DNA of 64,000 nucleotides. It comes from Bryobacterales bacterium (GTDB taxonomy: Bacteria > Acidobacteriota > Terriglobia > Bryobacterales > UBA6623). The stretch covers positions 113,923-177,922 of the forward strand of contig JAPPMG010000042.1 of the NCBI GenBank assembly GCA_028819215.1. Reading direction: 5' to 3'. Below the pieces are notes generated by a model. That model was not told the DNA's origin, did no database searches, and saw nothing but the letters and a program-made list of their open reading frames with translations. Positions 53,294 through 61,913 of this stretch are shown in pieces. Every line of letters begins with the position of its first letter. The first letter of the stretch is position 1. The position numbers and the translations under genes are program-made.

Positions 53294-53514
53294 GACGGAA
53301 ACGCCTCTGTGAACCCAGTCTAGCGCAGGGCCCCCCAATCAGAAGACCAGGGATCCCAACCAAGCACCCCGTCACAACCGTTCTTCGCTCCAGTCGTGCC
53401 GCGCTTGGTTGCCTCCGGTGCGGACGGGACGCCGCGTGTCAGGTGCGCGCGCCCAGGGGTCCGGCGTCCGCGCCAGCGGGCAGTTCCGAGACGCACCGCA
53501 TTGAACGGATCGGC

Positions 53515-54543
53515 TCAGTGCACCACAAGTCGATGGCCCCCATACAGCTTTCCGATCTCGTCGCTCGCCAAGTTGACTCGAACTTCGTGGGCCGTGAGTT
53601 CTTCGTCTACCGAGCGAGGATAGTATCCGAGCACGTACTCGGTCTCAGCCAACTGGGAGAGAGATCCGAGGATCCTGCGAATGACCTTGTTGTTGAGCAC
53701 TTCCAAATCGTAGCTGCGCCCACCGGTCTTGCGTCCTATTTCCGAGAATATCCGCATCCGATTCTCCTGCTCGGTCGAGCCCGAGCCGCGCCCTCGAGGT
53801 CCGCGCGGGTTCCTAGACGGACCAAGTGCCGGCACGCGCACCTTGGATCTCCGAAGGACGCGGTCGTGACCAAGGATCACGGGATACAGCGGGATCCCGA
53901 ACGCCCGTGCAGCTTGGACGGCCATGTCAGGGCTGAGCTTCGTCGTACTCAAACCGTCAGAGAACACCACCATCATCCGCGAGACGTTTCCGCCCCGTTG
54001 CGAGGCATCGCGAGCGGTTTGCATGATCGCCTCGTACACCCGACTCCCGCCTGTTTCCGATTCGTACGCTTGGTCCAGCGCCCACTGGAGCTTGTCTAGG
54101 TCCCGCGTGGGCCCTGTGAACCGCTTCAGCTTGCTGGCGAAACCATAGACCGAGATCATCACGTCGTCCCGCAAACGTTCCAGCATGGTGCTGCGAACCG
54201 TCGTGAAGTCCAATAGACCCGGCCTCATCACGCTGTAGCTGAAATCGATAAGGAAGATGATCTCCGTTGGCACGGTCCGAGACGAGGCTTCCGCTCCGTC
54301 GATCGGAGGCCCCTCGACGAATGCGATCTCCTGAAGCACACCGTCCTCGCGCAACTCGAAGGCCTCCTTGGGCAAGCCATTGACTGACTTCTTGCGGTCG
54401 TAGACGTGTAGCGGGACGACCACTAGGTTGGATTCGGCAGTAATGACGAAGTCGCTCTCCTCGACAGGCGGTGCGTCGGGAGTCTGCGCCGCTCCTGCGG
54501 CGGCCAAACAGAGCGCGCAGACGATCAGACCTCGCTCGAGCAT
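53515..54543 (-). CDS. VWA-domain protein of the acidobacterial type
   Basis: A 342-residue exported protein with a signal peptide (residues 1-20, ending AGAAQ) and a von Willebrand factor A domain with the metal site Asp-x-Ser-x-Ser in IIFLIDFSYSVMRPG. The preceding strand NLVVVPLHVYDRKKSVNGLP followed by AFELREDGVLQEI is the hallmark of the VWFA-related acidobacterial group (TIGR03436). A Gly/Arg-rich loop near residue 260 is followed by GRKTGGRSYDLEVLNNKVIR and TEYVLGYYPRSVDEELTAHE. Function is unknown; adhesion or complex assembly is the usual guess. Start chosen at the Met in front of the signal peptide. Confidence 0.9.
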   Translation of the reverse strand: MLERGLIVCALCLAAAGAAQTPDAPPVEESDFVITAESNLVVVPLHVYDRKKSVNGLPKEAFELREDGVLQEIAFVEGPPIDGAEASSRTVPTEIIFLIDFSYSVMRPGLLDFTTVRSTMLERLRDDVMISVYGFASKLKRFTGPTRDLDKLQWALDQAYESETGGSRVYEAIMQTARDASQRGGNVSRMMVVFSDGLSTTKLSPDMAVQAARAFGIPLYPVILGHDRVLRRSKVRVPALGPSRNPRGPRGRGSGSTEQENRMRIFSEIGRKTGGRSYDLEVLNNKVIRRILGSLSQLAETEYVLGYYPRSVDEELTAHEVRVNLASDEIGKLYGGHRLVVH

Positions 54544-54895
54544 CCGTCCCCGTCGATTCAGCGCGGCAGCAGCCGATCGGCGACGGTATTCCGTGCCCGG
54601 TGCCGAACTCGACACTGGGAGTCTAGCAACAAACCTTTCAAGCCCGTCGCCTCGGGCCTCGAATCTTTGGCCAATCGGTGGATTTCTCAAGAGTCCGGCC
54701 CCCGGGGTGCCAGAATGCATGTCGGTCCGATGCCAATTGAGGCCCTGCTTGAGACAGAAGATCCAGAGCGCGAAACGAGGCTCGATGCCGCGGGGACAAT
54801 CGTGCGATTCGGCCGCGCGATCAAAGCTCGGTCGCGCGCGTCTGCGAGAAAGCCTCGCTGCCTCAGGCGCAGCGCCCTCGAGCCATCGCCCGTGG
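54544..54895. other. Intergenic region between VWA and AHSA1-fold genes
   Basis: About 350 bases with no convincing gene. Open frames here are Arg/Ser/Pro-rich with no motif. It must carry the promoter of the minus-strand VWA gene. Confidence 0.45.
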
Positions 54896-55372
54896 CTAGA
54901 AGCGATCCGCGACGATGTTCAGGGAGATGCCGTGCTCGAGGTACGCCTTGGCTGCCGCGAGCACCAGCGCGAATCCGCCGGCCGAATCGAGCGCTTGATG
55001 CACGATCTCGTCGCCGCTGCCGCTGAAGCCTGAATTGACGACGCTCACATAGGTCGTGTGCTCCGATCGACGCGTGAACGACCATTCCACCGTCGTAGGG
55101 CTCTCGGTGTCCCATTCGATGAGAATTCGCTCATTGTGTTCGATAGCCTTCACTCGAACTTCAACCGCAGCGTCGCACCTGTCCCAGTGCCATTGAACGG
55201 TCTTGCCGCTCTCGAGTCGCCCGCTACTGGCGTCAAACCAAAACTTGGTGATGACGTCCGGATCAACGAACGCCCCGAACACCTCTGCGACAGGCCTTCG
55301 GATCAGCAGTTCTGCTCGTGCTACGGGCCGGTTCTTGACTTCCAAAGTCCCTCCTTGTGCGTTCCCTGTCAT
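54896..55372 (-). CDS. AHSA1/SRPBCC-fold protein
   Basis: A 158-residue START-like helix-grip protein of the AHSA1 type. The family pattern is clear: RAELLIRRPVAEVFGAFVDP at the N-terminus, FWFDASSGRLESGKTVQWHW, then RILIEWDTESPTTVEWSFT and a long C-terminal helix containing GGFALVLAAAKAYLEHG. Such domains bind hydrophobic ligands or act in stress responses; nothing specific can be said. The dehydratase gene lies upstream on the same strand, 44 bases away, so the two may be co-transcribed. Confidence 0.88.
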   Translation of the reverse strand: MTGNAQGGTLEVKNRPVARAELLIRRPVAEVFGAFVDPDVITKFWFDASSGRLESGKTVQWHWDRCDAAVEVRVKAIEHNERILIEWDTESPTTVEWSFTRRSEHTTYVSVVNSGFSGSGDEIVHQALDSAGGFALVLAAAKAYLEHGISLNIVADRF

Positions 55373-55416
55373 TTATTCATGATGCCATCTCGGTCGTGCT
55401 GGGACAGGCGCGTTGA

Positions 55417-56694
55417 TCACGTCCCGAAGTACGAAGAGCCGCCGGTCAAGTGCTTCCGGCAGACCTCCTCGTTCAGCTCGATGCCGAGGCCCGGCTTGTC
55501 CGTGAGCACGTAGTAGCCATCTTGGTAGAACGGCGCGTCGCGCTCGATCAGGTCGTCCCAGTGCTCCAATTCCACCGAGTCCGACTCCAGGGCGACGAAT
55601 GAGCGAATCGCCGCGCAGGCATGCGCGTTGGCCACGGTCCCGACAGGCGTGCACATGTTGTGGCAAGCGAACGTGATGTAGTACTGGTCCGCCCAGTCGG
55701 CAATGCGCTTGGTCTCCAACAGGCCCCCTGCCTTCTGCGGATCCGGCTGCAAGATATCCGCGGCCTGCTTCTCGATGAACGGACGGAACGTCTGGCGGGT
55801 GTAGAGATTCTCGCCGGTGCAAGTCGTCACGTTGCACTCACTCGTGAACCTCGCCATCGCGTCCGCGTTCTGCGGCGGGATCGGATCCTCGATGAACCAC
55901 AGGTTGAGATCTTCCACCATCCTGCTAAACGCCAGCGCGTCCGCGTAGTTGTAGTTGAAGTGAAGGTCGATGCCCAAGGGGTAGTGCTCGCCTAGGCGCT
56001 CCCTGATGGCAACCAAGATGGCGCGCCACTGTTTCATCTCCAGCGATGCGATGCCGCGATTCCAAAGCTCGCCCCGGTATTGGAACGGCTCGCCCCGGAT
56101 GGCCCGGCCGCGGCTCTCCCAGTCCATGTCGAACTTGGTCGCTTGGAAGCCGTACTCCAGCGACTTCTCGGCCTCGGCGACCCAAGCGGCGGGGTCCGGC
56201 GTCTGGGGCGATCCGGTGTCGTGGTAGATCAGAATCTTGTCGCGAAAGCGCCCCCCGAGCAGCACATACACAGGAACGCCGAGGATCTTCCCCGCCAGAT
56301 CCCAGAGCGCGGTCTCGATACCGCTGATGGCACCGGGCAGCGAACCGGTCCAAGTGCCGTGGCCAAGCTGCGCCTCGGCCATCTTGGTCGCAAGGTAGTC
56401 GACCTGCAGCGGATCTTCCCCGCGCAATATCTCCTCGAAGGACCGGACATGGCTCAGAATGCCGTCGCGGTTGTACGACTCGCCGATCCCGTAGAGGCCC
56501 GAGTCTGTCTCGATCCGCACCAAGTGGGCGGGATACTTAATGTGCACCGATGCCGTTTTGATGGCAGTGATCTTGACTTTGCCGAGCTGGCTCTCCGCAG
56601 CCGGCATCGCCCGCAGGACCTGCGGAATGTCAGGCAAAAGCGAAGCGGCGGCGGTCGCTAGACCCGCCTTGATGACGTGGCGTCTTCCAAGCAT
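55417..56694 (-). CDS. Tat-exported enolase-superfamily dehydratase
   Basis: A 425-residue member of the mandelate racemase/muconate-lactonising group, probably a sugar-acid dehydratase. The N-terminus GRRHVIKAGLATAAASLLPD looks like a twin-arginine signal. After the capping domain, the barrel shows the acid/base and metal residues: Lys-x-Asp in ATKFDMDW, Asp in GIDLHFNYNY, Glu in FIEDPIPP, Glu in CTGENLYTR and the His of TFACHNMCTPVG. The set resembles D-galactonate or related dehydratases, with a His in the sixth-strand region. The substrate cannot be fixed. Export of such an enzyme parallels the exported isomerase at 1617-2534. Confidence 0.9.
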   Translation of the reverse strand: MLGRRHVIKAGLATAAASLLPDIPQVLRAMPAAESQLGKVKITAIKTASVHIKYPAHLVRIETDSGLYGIGESYNRDGILSHVRSFEEILRGEDPLQVDYLATKMAEAQLGHGTWTGSLPGAISGIETALWDLAGKILGVPVYVLLGGRFRDKILIYHDTGSPQTPDPAAWVAEAEKSLEYGFQATKFDMDWESRGRAIRGEPFQYRGELWNRGIASLEMKQWRAILVAIRERLGEHYPLGIDLHFNYNYADALAFSRMVEDLNLWFIEDPIPPQNADAMARFTSECNVTTCTGENLYTRQTFRPFIEKQAADILQPDPQKAGGLLETKRIADWADQYYITFACHNMCTPVGTVANAHACAAIRSFVALESDSVELEHWDDLIERDAPFYQDGYYVLTDKPGLGIELNEEVCRKHLTGGSSYFGT

Positions 56695-57173
56695 GCCAGC
56701 ATGATACTGGAATCGGATTGTTCTCGGCGGGATTTCGCAGGAATGCGGGGTCGCTTGGATCTGCCCTTCTGCGGCTAAAGGAACCCCGTCTCAGGTCTCG
56801 CCCCGAAACCCCCTCGTCGGAGATGCGCCGGTTGCTTGGAGAGCTTCGTGCGCAATCGGCTCAGATTCCTAACGGTACGAATGCGCAATGGCATGCCTAG
56901 GAAACCGAAGAAGCGTCCGTTCCCTGACACGTCTGAGAGCACGATCCCAAGGCTCGCTCGCGAAATCCCAAATGTGCGGGAATCTGTTGGGCCTTGGCAT
57001 CGCCGAACGCAGGGGCAGTCGATCGCAGCGGATCTGTCCGGAGGCTGTCGTGCGACCAAATCGAATGCGGAATGCCGCGCCGTTTGAGACCTGCGGAATG
57101 GGGCTGCCATCGCCTCAAGCGAAGCTGACAGCTGACGGGTGAGAATCGCCCTGTCCCCTACAACTGTGCCGAG
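56695..57173. other. Gene-poor junction before the defence island
   Basis: About 480 bases without a convincing gene; open frames on both strands show no recognisable domain. Base composition drops from here rightward, so this stretch may be the left border of transferred DNA. I see no tRNA gene, integrase gene or clear attachment-site repeat. Confidence 0.45.
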
Positions 57174-57872
57174 TCACCTGACCGAATCGCTCTTGCTTGC
57201 TGCTAATCTCTGCTCGAATCGCACTTTGAGCTCCGCAACCCTCTGCTCCATATAAGTCTTGAGGCTTGCCAGATCGCTGTGTTGTTGGGCTCGGAGCTTA
57301 CAGAGGCATTCGGCGAACTCATTGAGCGTGTACGGATGCTTCAGCCACGAGGCAAACCATGAGGATGACGCCAGAGATGCTTCCAAATCAAGCACCGGTC
57401 TTCTAACCTCATCGATCATGGTGCCTATATCTATCTCATCGGGGGCCACGCCGCCACCAATGCCATCGATCAGGCTTTGATGTTCAGACAAGATCTCATC
57501 GATATAGCCGGAATTCTTGGTTTCCAGTGCTTCGTAGCGATCCTTCCCACAACGTTCAAGGCCTTCTACCAAGTGCCGTTGCACGTCGCGCCTTATCTCG
57601 CCCAGCCGTTCATCTCGGTCGCAATCGTCTGTGCAAGAGCCATGCTCAAAATCCTCTTCGCACAATGCGTCCAGGGCATCCTCGAAGGGGCCGCTGCCAT
57701 CGCTGAGCAGCGTATACATCGTGTAGAACATTTCCAGCTGGTGGAATTCGGTGCCCAAATCTCCTGGTCCGTCGTCTTCATGAAGAAAGTAAGCGTCGAG
57801 AAACTCGTAGAATTCGCCCAATTCCGCGTGGGCGATGAGCGAAAACCGCTCAAGGTCAAAGGACACAGCCAA
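57174..57872 (-). CDS. Acidic protein of unknown function in the defence island
   Basis: A 232-residue, strongly acidic, probably cytoplasmic and largely helical protein, with no signal peptide or membrane segment. Stretches such as LDAYFLHEDDGPGDLGTEFH, the Cys-bearing CEEDFEHGSCTDDCDRDERL and the C-terminal coiled-coil-like LASLKTYMEQRVAELKVRFE are visible, but no family is recognised. Codon and base use are clearly less GC-rich than in the genes before it. The start is TTG at 57872 or GTG at 57866. It lies at the edge of a cluster of defence genes, so a role in defence is possible by association only. Confidence 0.65.
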   Translation of the reverse strand: MAVSFDLERFSLIAHAELGEFYEFLDAYFLHEDDGPGDLGTEFHQLEMFYTMYTLLSDGSGPFEDALDALCEEDFEHGSCTDDCDRDERLGEIRRDVQRHLVEGLERCGKDRYEALETKNSGYIDEILSEHQSLIDGIGGGVAPDEIDIGTMIDEVRRPVLDLEASLASSSWFASWLKHPYTLNEFAECLCKLRAQQHSDLASLKTYMEQRVAELKVRFEQRLAASKSDSVR

Positions 57873-58296
57873 CTCACTCAGAGCGTTGATCGGTCATCGG
57901 TCTGGGGAGCGGAGTGCAGCCAATGATCCGTGAGCCGTAGAGCTGTGGTTGCAACACGGACGATTCCGCCGATAGCGCAACCTTGGATCAGCATCGCCCA
58001 GAAGGGCGTACTTTCCAGTCTAGTCGATTCCACACGGATCACTTCAGGGTCCACCTGGGCCCGGCTGCAAAGACTTGACGCATCGTACCTGCTATGCGGT
58101 CAATCCCGATTCTCTGGGCAGACACCGCGGATTGGAGGCATTCGGTTGAATCTGACCGCGTGCGCCCGGTAACGCGGCGGTCGGGCTACGCGGTGTGTCG
58201 GGAGGGGCGATTGGATGGTGCCCCTTACATTGTCATGGTGAACACGATTGTGACAAAATGTCAGACTATGAACCCTAAAGACCGACGTTAAGTCAC
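57873..58296. other. Intergenic region with the abiE promoter
   Basis: About 420 bases between the divergent acidic-protein gene and abiEi. No gene is recognised. The right part contains a promoter and inverted-repeat operator, listed separately. Confidence 0.5.
58230..58263 (+). promoter_or_regulatory. Putative abiE promoter with inverted-repeat operator
   Basis: TTGTCA at 58230-58235 and CAAAAT at 58254-58259 form a -35/-10 pair with 18-base spacing. The -10 lies inside the perfect inverted repeat TGACA-AAA-TGTCA at 58251-58263. A third half-site TGTCA overlaps the -35 at 58231-58235. AbiEi proteins are known to repress their own promoter by binding inverted repeats, which fits this layout. 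Confidence 0.5.
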
Positions 58297-58923
58297 ATGG
58301 CTGACAGAAGACGGAAATCGCAAGGCGATCGGGCGGTCGAGCTACTCAAGCAGCATGGCGCCATGCGTCGCAGCGAACTGAGCGACGGCGGCGTGCACCC
58401 GCAAACGCTCGCACGGCTGGTCGAGCACGGGAGACTCATCCGTGTCACCCGTGGACTCTATGAGCTTGCCGACGCCGACATCACTGCGCTCCATACCTTG
58501 GGAGAGGTGGCAAAGCTAGTCCCGAATGGGGTCGTCTGCCTTATTTCGGCTCTACAGTTTCACGGGCTCACGCTGCAGATGCCGAGCCGGGTCTGGGTCG
58601 CCATCGGCGCAAAGGCGCGAAGGCCGAAGTTCGAGTACCCAGCGATCCGGGTCGTGCGATTCGGAAGCCGGGCGCTTTCGCTCGGTGTGGAGGTGCACCG
58701 CATCGACGGCGTGGCCGTGCCGATCTTCAATCCGGCCAAGACCGTGGTCGATTGCTTTCGGTTCAGAAGGCAGGTCGGTTTCGACGTGGCGCTCGAGGGT
58801 CTGCACGGCGTGATGAGGTCGGAGAAGGCCAAGCCGGTGGAGATCATACGGTACGCGCGGGAGACGCGCATCTGGTCTGTTCTGAGGCCCTATCTTGAAG
58901 CGGTGGTCGCCGATGGGGCGTGA
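58297..58923 (+). CDS. abiEi: AbiEi-family antitoxin/transcriptional regulator
   Basis: A 208-residue protein of the type IV AbiEi antitoxin family. The N-terminal winged helix (residues about 10-60) has the pattern VELLKQHGAMRRSELSDGGV then RLIRVTRGLYELAD. The C-terminal antitoxin domain includes VVCLISALQFHGLTLQMPSR and FNPAKTVVDCFRFRRQVGFD. Such antitoxins block the AbiEii nucleotidyltransferase toxin and repress their operon. The matching toxin gene overlaps its 3' end but is broken, so the antitoxin survives as an orphan or serves as a regulator. An inverted-repeat operator lies upstream. Confidence 0.9.
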   Translation: MADRRRKSQGDRAVELLKQHGAMRRSELSDGGVHPQTLARLVEHGRLIRVTRGLYELADADITALHTLGEVAKLVPNGVVCLISALQFHGLTLQMPSRVWVAIGAKARRPKFEYPAIRVVRFGSRALSLGVEVHRIDGVAVPIFNPAKTVVDCFRFRRQVGFDVALEGLHGVMRSEKAKPVEIIRYARETRIWSVLRPYLEAVVADGA

Positions 58924-59156
58924 GGTCCGGAACGTTGCTGCCTGGGTGCGTGCGAGGCTGCGAACCGTGGCGCAGGCGAACCGGGCGAGATTTGAGCAGG
59001 TGCTGGCGAGGTATGCGCTAGAACGGCTCCTGTTCAGGTTGAGCGAATCGCCTCACAAGGAGCGCTTCGTCCTGAAGGCGTCATGCTTTTTGCCGGGTGG
59101 CTTGGATCTGCTTGCGTTCGGGCGGCGCGAAACGGAGCGGATCGTGAAGATCTTCG
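58913..59156 (+). pseudogene. Degraded AbiEii toxin gene
   Basis: The start MGREVRNVAAWVRARLRTVA, followed by RYALERLLFRLSESPHKERF, is clear AbiEii sequence. The gene starts 11 bases before the abiEi stop, as usual for the pair. After FVLKA the reading frame breaks. In the +2 frame the DNA reads GVMLFAGW, as expected for the toxin, while the original frame resumes with LDLLAFGRRETERIVKIF. This means a one-base loss plus a short deletion that removes the Thr-Arg-Asp-x-Asp nucleotidyltransferase site. From about 59157 the sequence becomes an IS66 transposase tail. The product would lack its active site. Confidence 0.8.
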
Positions 59157-59291
59157 GGGACAACGAAAATCCACGGTGGGTTTTGGCCAGCGCACGGGGC
59201 ACGGGATTCCGCCACACTGCGCAGCGTACTGTCGACCGCGCGGAAGCAGGACCTGAACCGTGTCGATTCCTTGCTGCAAGGTCCGGCACCC
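59157..59291 (+). pseudogene. IS66-family transposase C-terminal remnant
   Basis: In a frame different from the toxin, the codons read TKIHGGFWPAHGARDSATLR and continue SVLSTARKQDLNRVDSLLQG to a TGA at 59289-59291. This matches the tail of IS66-type transposases, which read roughly K-x-x-G-x-F-R-x-x-x-G-A-x-x-F-A-x-x-R-S and then A-x-K-Q-G-x-N. Only about 43 codons remain. The remnant directly abuts the broken toxin, so an IS66 insertion followed by deletion probably inactivated abiEii. The family match is from memory of the pattern. Confidence 0.6.
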
Positions 59292-59546
59292 TGATGGCAA
59301 GAGTGGAATCCCAGCCATCCCACTGATCAGGGCTTGTTCCTGCGAAGTAGTTGGGCATTTACCGAAACACTAGAAAAACAAGGGGAATTACTGGCGAATC
59401 TAGGCGAAAATTATTGCAGATCCGGCTGGTGCCATGTTAGCATCTAGGATAGATCGCAGATGACGGAGAACGTTGTGCAAGCTCGGGCTCGGATGGGTAC
59501 GAAATAGTTCCGAGTGTCGAAGTACGGTCCGCTGTCAGGAGAAGGA

Positions 59547-60725
59547 ATGCCGCAATCAGCTCAGCGCCAACGTAGTCGACGACGTATCGGTTTCCCAGTT
59601 GTAGGATCGCAACTTGCTCTGCCCCACACTTCCGGAAAGGATCAGCAAGGACGGCCCATCGAGCCTCTAGGCTGTCCAGAATCTGCAAGCCCACCAGAGT
59701 GCCGCCTACTCGCCTTTCCAGAAGTTGCGACCGACTTGAGATCAGAGGGCTCCGCTCCCAGCGTTGACTGCGAGGACTTCGGGGAGGCGGACGGGAGGGG
59801 TTCAAAGCACACTGTCGTGTCTCTGTTTAGCGGATGCGGGGGGATGGACTTGGGATTCCGCGGCGGATTCCGGTTCGGCGGCAAGCACTACAGCCGCTTG
59901 CCGTTTGAGATCGTGTGGGCAAACGACATCGATGGGCTAGCGTGTGACACCTATTCGAAAAACTTGGGTTGCGAACACGTGCAGCGCGGCAGCATCGCTG
60001 ACGTGATGCATACTCTGCCAAACTCGGCCGATGTCGTGATCGGCGGCTTCCCTTGTCAGGATGTCTCCATCAATGGGCAACGGAGTCTAGAGGGCGGCGA
60101 GCGAACAATCCTATACGAGCACATGATCGAAGTGATCCGACGATGCCGCCCAAAAGTCTTTGTTGCAGAGAACGTAAAGGGCTTGCTCATGTCGCATGGC
60201 AAGCCCTTCTTCGATCAGATGCTTGCGGACTTTGCTCTGCCCGGCTACGAGGTCGACCACAAGCTCTATCTTGCCGCCGACTACGGGGTGCCGCAGATGC
60301 GCGAGCGGGTTTTTATCGTTGGCGTGAAGGGTCGTAGCGAGTTCACCCATCCCAACGTACTGGACCGGCGCATGACGGCACAGGAAGCCTTGGGGGATTT
60401 GGAGGAGGCTGGGGCGGACATAGCCAAGTCTCATATTTGGAGCAAGGCACAGCGAAGTCCCGAGCAGGGTGACCGGCGCTTAAAGGCCGATAAGCCCGCC
60501 ACGACGATCCGGGCCGAGCACCACGGAAACGTTCAGTGGCATTACAAGCTGGATCGACGCATCTCGCTCCGAGAGGCTGCACGGCTCCAGTCCTTTCCGG
60601 ACGACTTCGAATTCGTATGCGCTATGCGGGCAACCGAACGGCAGATTGGGAATGCAGTGCCCCCAGTGCTCGCTTGGCATATCGCCAAGGCCGTTGGAGA
60701 ACACATTGATCCCGACCCAGTTTGA
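59547..60725 (+). CDS. DNA (cytosine-5) methyltransferase
   Basis: A C5-cytosine methyltransferase of about 392 residues. Counting from the ATG at 59547, motif I is VVSLFSGCGGMDLGF (near residue 90), motif IV GGFPCQDVS with the catalytic Cys, motif VI AENVKG, motif VIII QMRERVFIVG and motif X GNAVPPVLAWH. The catalytic core is complete. The ~85 residues before motif I are low in conserved character, and most such enzymes begin within ten residues of motif I, so the true start may lie further downstream. The ATG at 59547 is taken because GGAG lies 5 bases upstream; a GTG at 59514 is also possible. The 3' end overlaps the start of a restriction endonuclease, making a type II restriction-modification pair. 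Confidence 0.92.
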   Translation: MPQSAQRQRSRRRIGFPVVGSQLALPHTSGKDQQGRPIEPLGCPESASPPECRLLAFPEVATDLRSEGSAPSVDCEDFGEADGRGSKHTVVSLFSGCGGMDLGFRGGFRFGGKHYSRLPFEIVWANDIDGLACDTYSKNLGCEHVQRGSIADVMHTLPNSADVVIGGFPCQDVSINGQRSLEGGERTILYEHMIEVIRRCRPKVFVAENVKGLLMSHGKPFFDQMLADFALPGYEVDHKLYLAADYGVPQMRERVFIVGVKGRSEFTHPNVLDRRMTAQEALGDLEEAGADIAKSHIWSKAQRSPEQGDRRLKADKPATTIRAEHHGNVQWHYKLDRRISLREAARLQSFPDDFEFVCAMRATERQIGNAVPPVLAWHIAKAVGEHIDPDPV

Positions 60726-61710
60726 GGCAGTGCTAGACCGGGCTGCCGAAATCCTCACTGAAAATCTGCGTTCGAGTCCGCTGTACCACGGGCCTGAGCA
60801 GTTTCAGCAGGGTGTGCTCGACATGCTCAAAGTCGCTGCCAAGGGCTGCGGCGTAACGGTCGAGCCAACCTACCATCCCCATGCCTTTCCAGACATCCGC
60901 GTGAATGGATTTGGTGTGGAGGTGAAATACAGCAAGCGCGACACTTGGAACGCCGTCGGCAACAGTGTCTTCGAGAGCATGCGCGATCCGACCGTCAAGG
61001 CGGTCTACGTCATGTTCGGCAAGGTCGGTGGCATCCCCGAAGTGCGCTGGGGAAAGTACGAGGACTGCGTTATGCACGTCCGTGTTTCGAATGCGCCTCG
61101 CTTCGTCGTGGACATGGAAAGAGAGGAGCGGCCTCTATTCGAGCGGTTCCAGATCGACTACGACACCTTTGCCCAGTTGCCCGACGAGGGCAAGATGGAA
61201 CATGTCCGAGACTACTGGCGTAACCGATTGCCGCAAGGTGAGCACCTCTGGTGGCTTGAGCCGTCCCATACCCTTCCCATCAACGTCCGACTCTACATGG
61301 GTCTGCCTCAAGAGGACAAACGCATCTACCGTGCCGAAGCCGCGCTGCTGTGCCCACAGATTTGTCAGGGCTCGCGGGCAAGGCGCAAGTACGTGGACGC
61401 CGCGATGTACCTGTTGACCTATCACGGAGTGCTGTGTCCGCAGGCTCGCGACCTGTTTAGTGCAGGCAGTGTGGCTCTGCGCGCCGACGGAACTCGCGGC
61501 GGAAATTATCTGCTTCGTGCCTTGCAGGATATCGAAAGCCTGATGATCGACGCGGCCCAGCGCTTAGACGATGCGTTGTTCGTCGAGTACTGGGGAGAAA
61601 GTTGCCCTCCCAACAAACGGATTGGCCGTTGGCTCGCCCTAGCCGACCGCTACGCCAAAGGCGCGGGCTGGAAGCCTTCAACCGTGCTGTTCAAATCCAA
61701 TCCGCAATAG
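60706..61710 (+). CDS. Type II restriction endonuclease (PD-(D/E)xK fold)
   Basis: A 334-residue protein, most likely the endonuclease partner of the upstream methyltransferase. The nuclease core is visible at about residues 60-75: FPDIRVNGFGVEVKYSK gives Pro-Asp then Glu-x-Lys about ten residues later. The start is taken as TTG at 60706 because GGAG sits 6 bases upstream, so the gene overlaps the methyltransferase by 20 bases. ATG at 60652 would also be in frame but has no ribosome-binding site. Other conserved-looking parts are SSPLYHGPEQFQQGVLDMLK near the start and RIGRWLALADRYAKGAGWKP at the end. The recognition site is unknown. Confidence 0.8.
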   Translation: MIPTQFEAVLDRAAEILTENLRSSPLYHGPEQFQQGVLDMLKVAAKGCGVTVEPTYHPHAFPDIRVNGFGVEVKYSKRDTWNAVGNSVFESMRDPTVKAVYVMFGKVGGIPEVRWGKYEDCVMHVRVSNAPRFVVDMEREERPLFERFQIDYDTFAQLPDEGKMEHVRDYWRNRLPQGEHLWWLEPSHTLPINVRLYMGLPQEDKRIYRAEAALLCPQICQGSRARRKYVDAAMYLLTYHGVLCPQARDLFSAGSVALRADGTRGGNYLLRALQDIESLMIDAAQRLDDALFVEYWGESCPPNKRIGRWLALADRYAKGAGWKPSTVLFKSNPQ

Positions 61711-61913
61711 CTCCCCTCGATAACAGATGGCCGCGTGCTTAGCTCCTCGTAGAATGCCCAAGCTCCGAGAGTTGCTATGACTGCCGGACTGCGACACGGC
61801 ATAGCTTGGACACTGGTGCGAAGGTGTGCCCTACGAACGCTGCATTGCGGTTCCGGGACACCGGTGGCTCAGCCACGGGCAGCCGGCAGCCCGAGTTCGA
61901 GCGGAGGACACTG

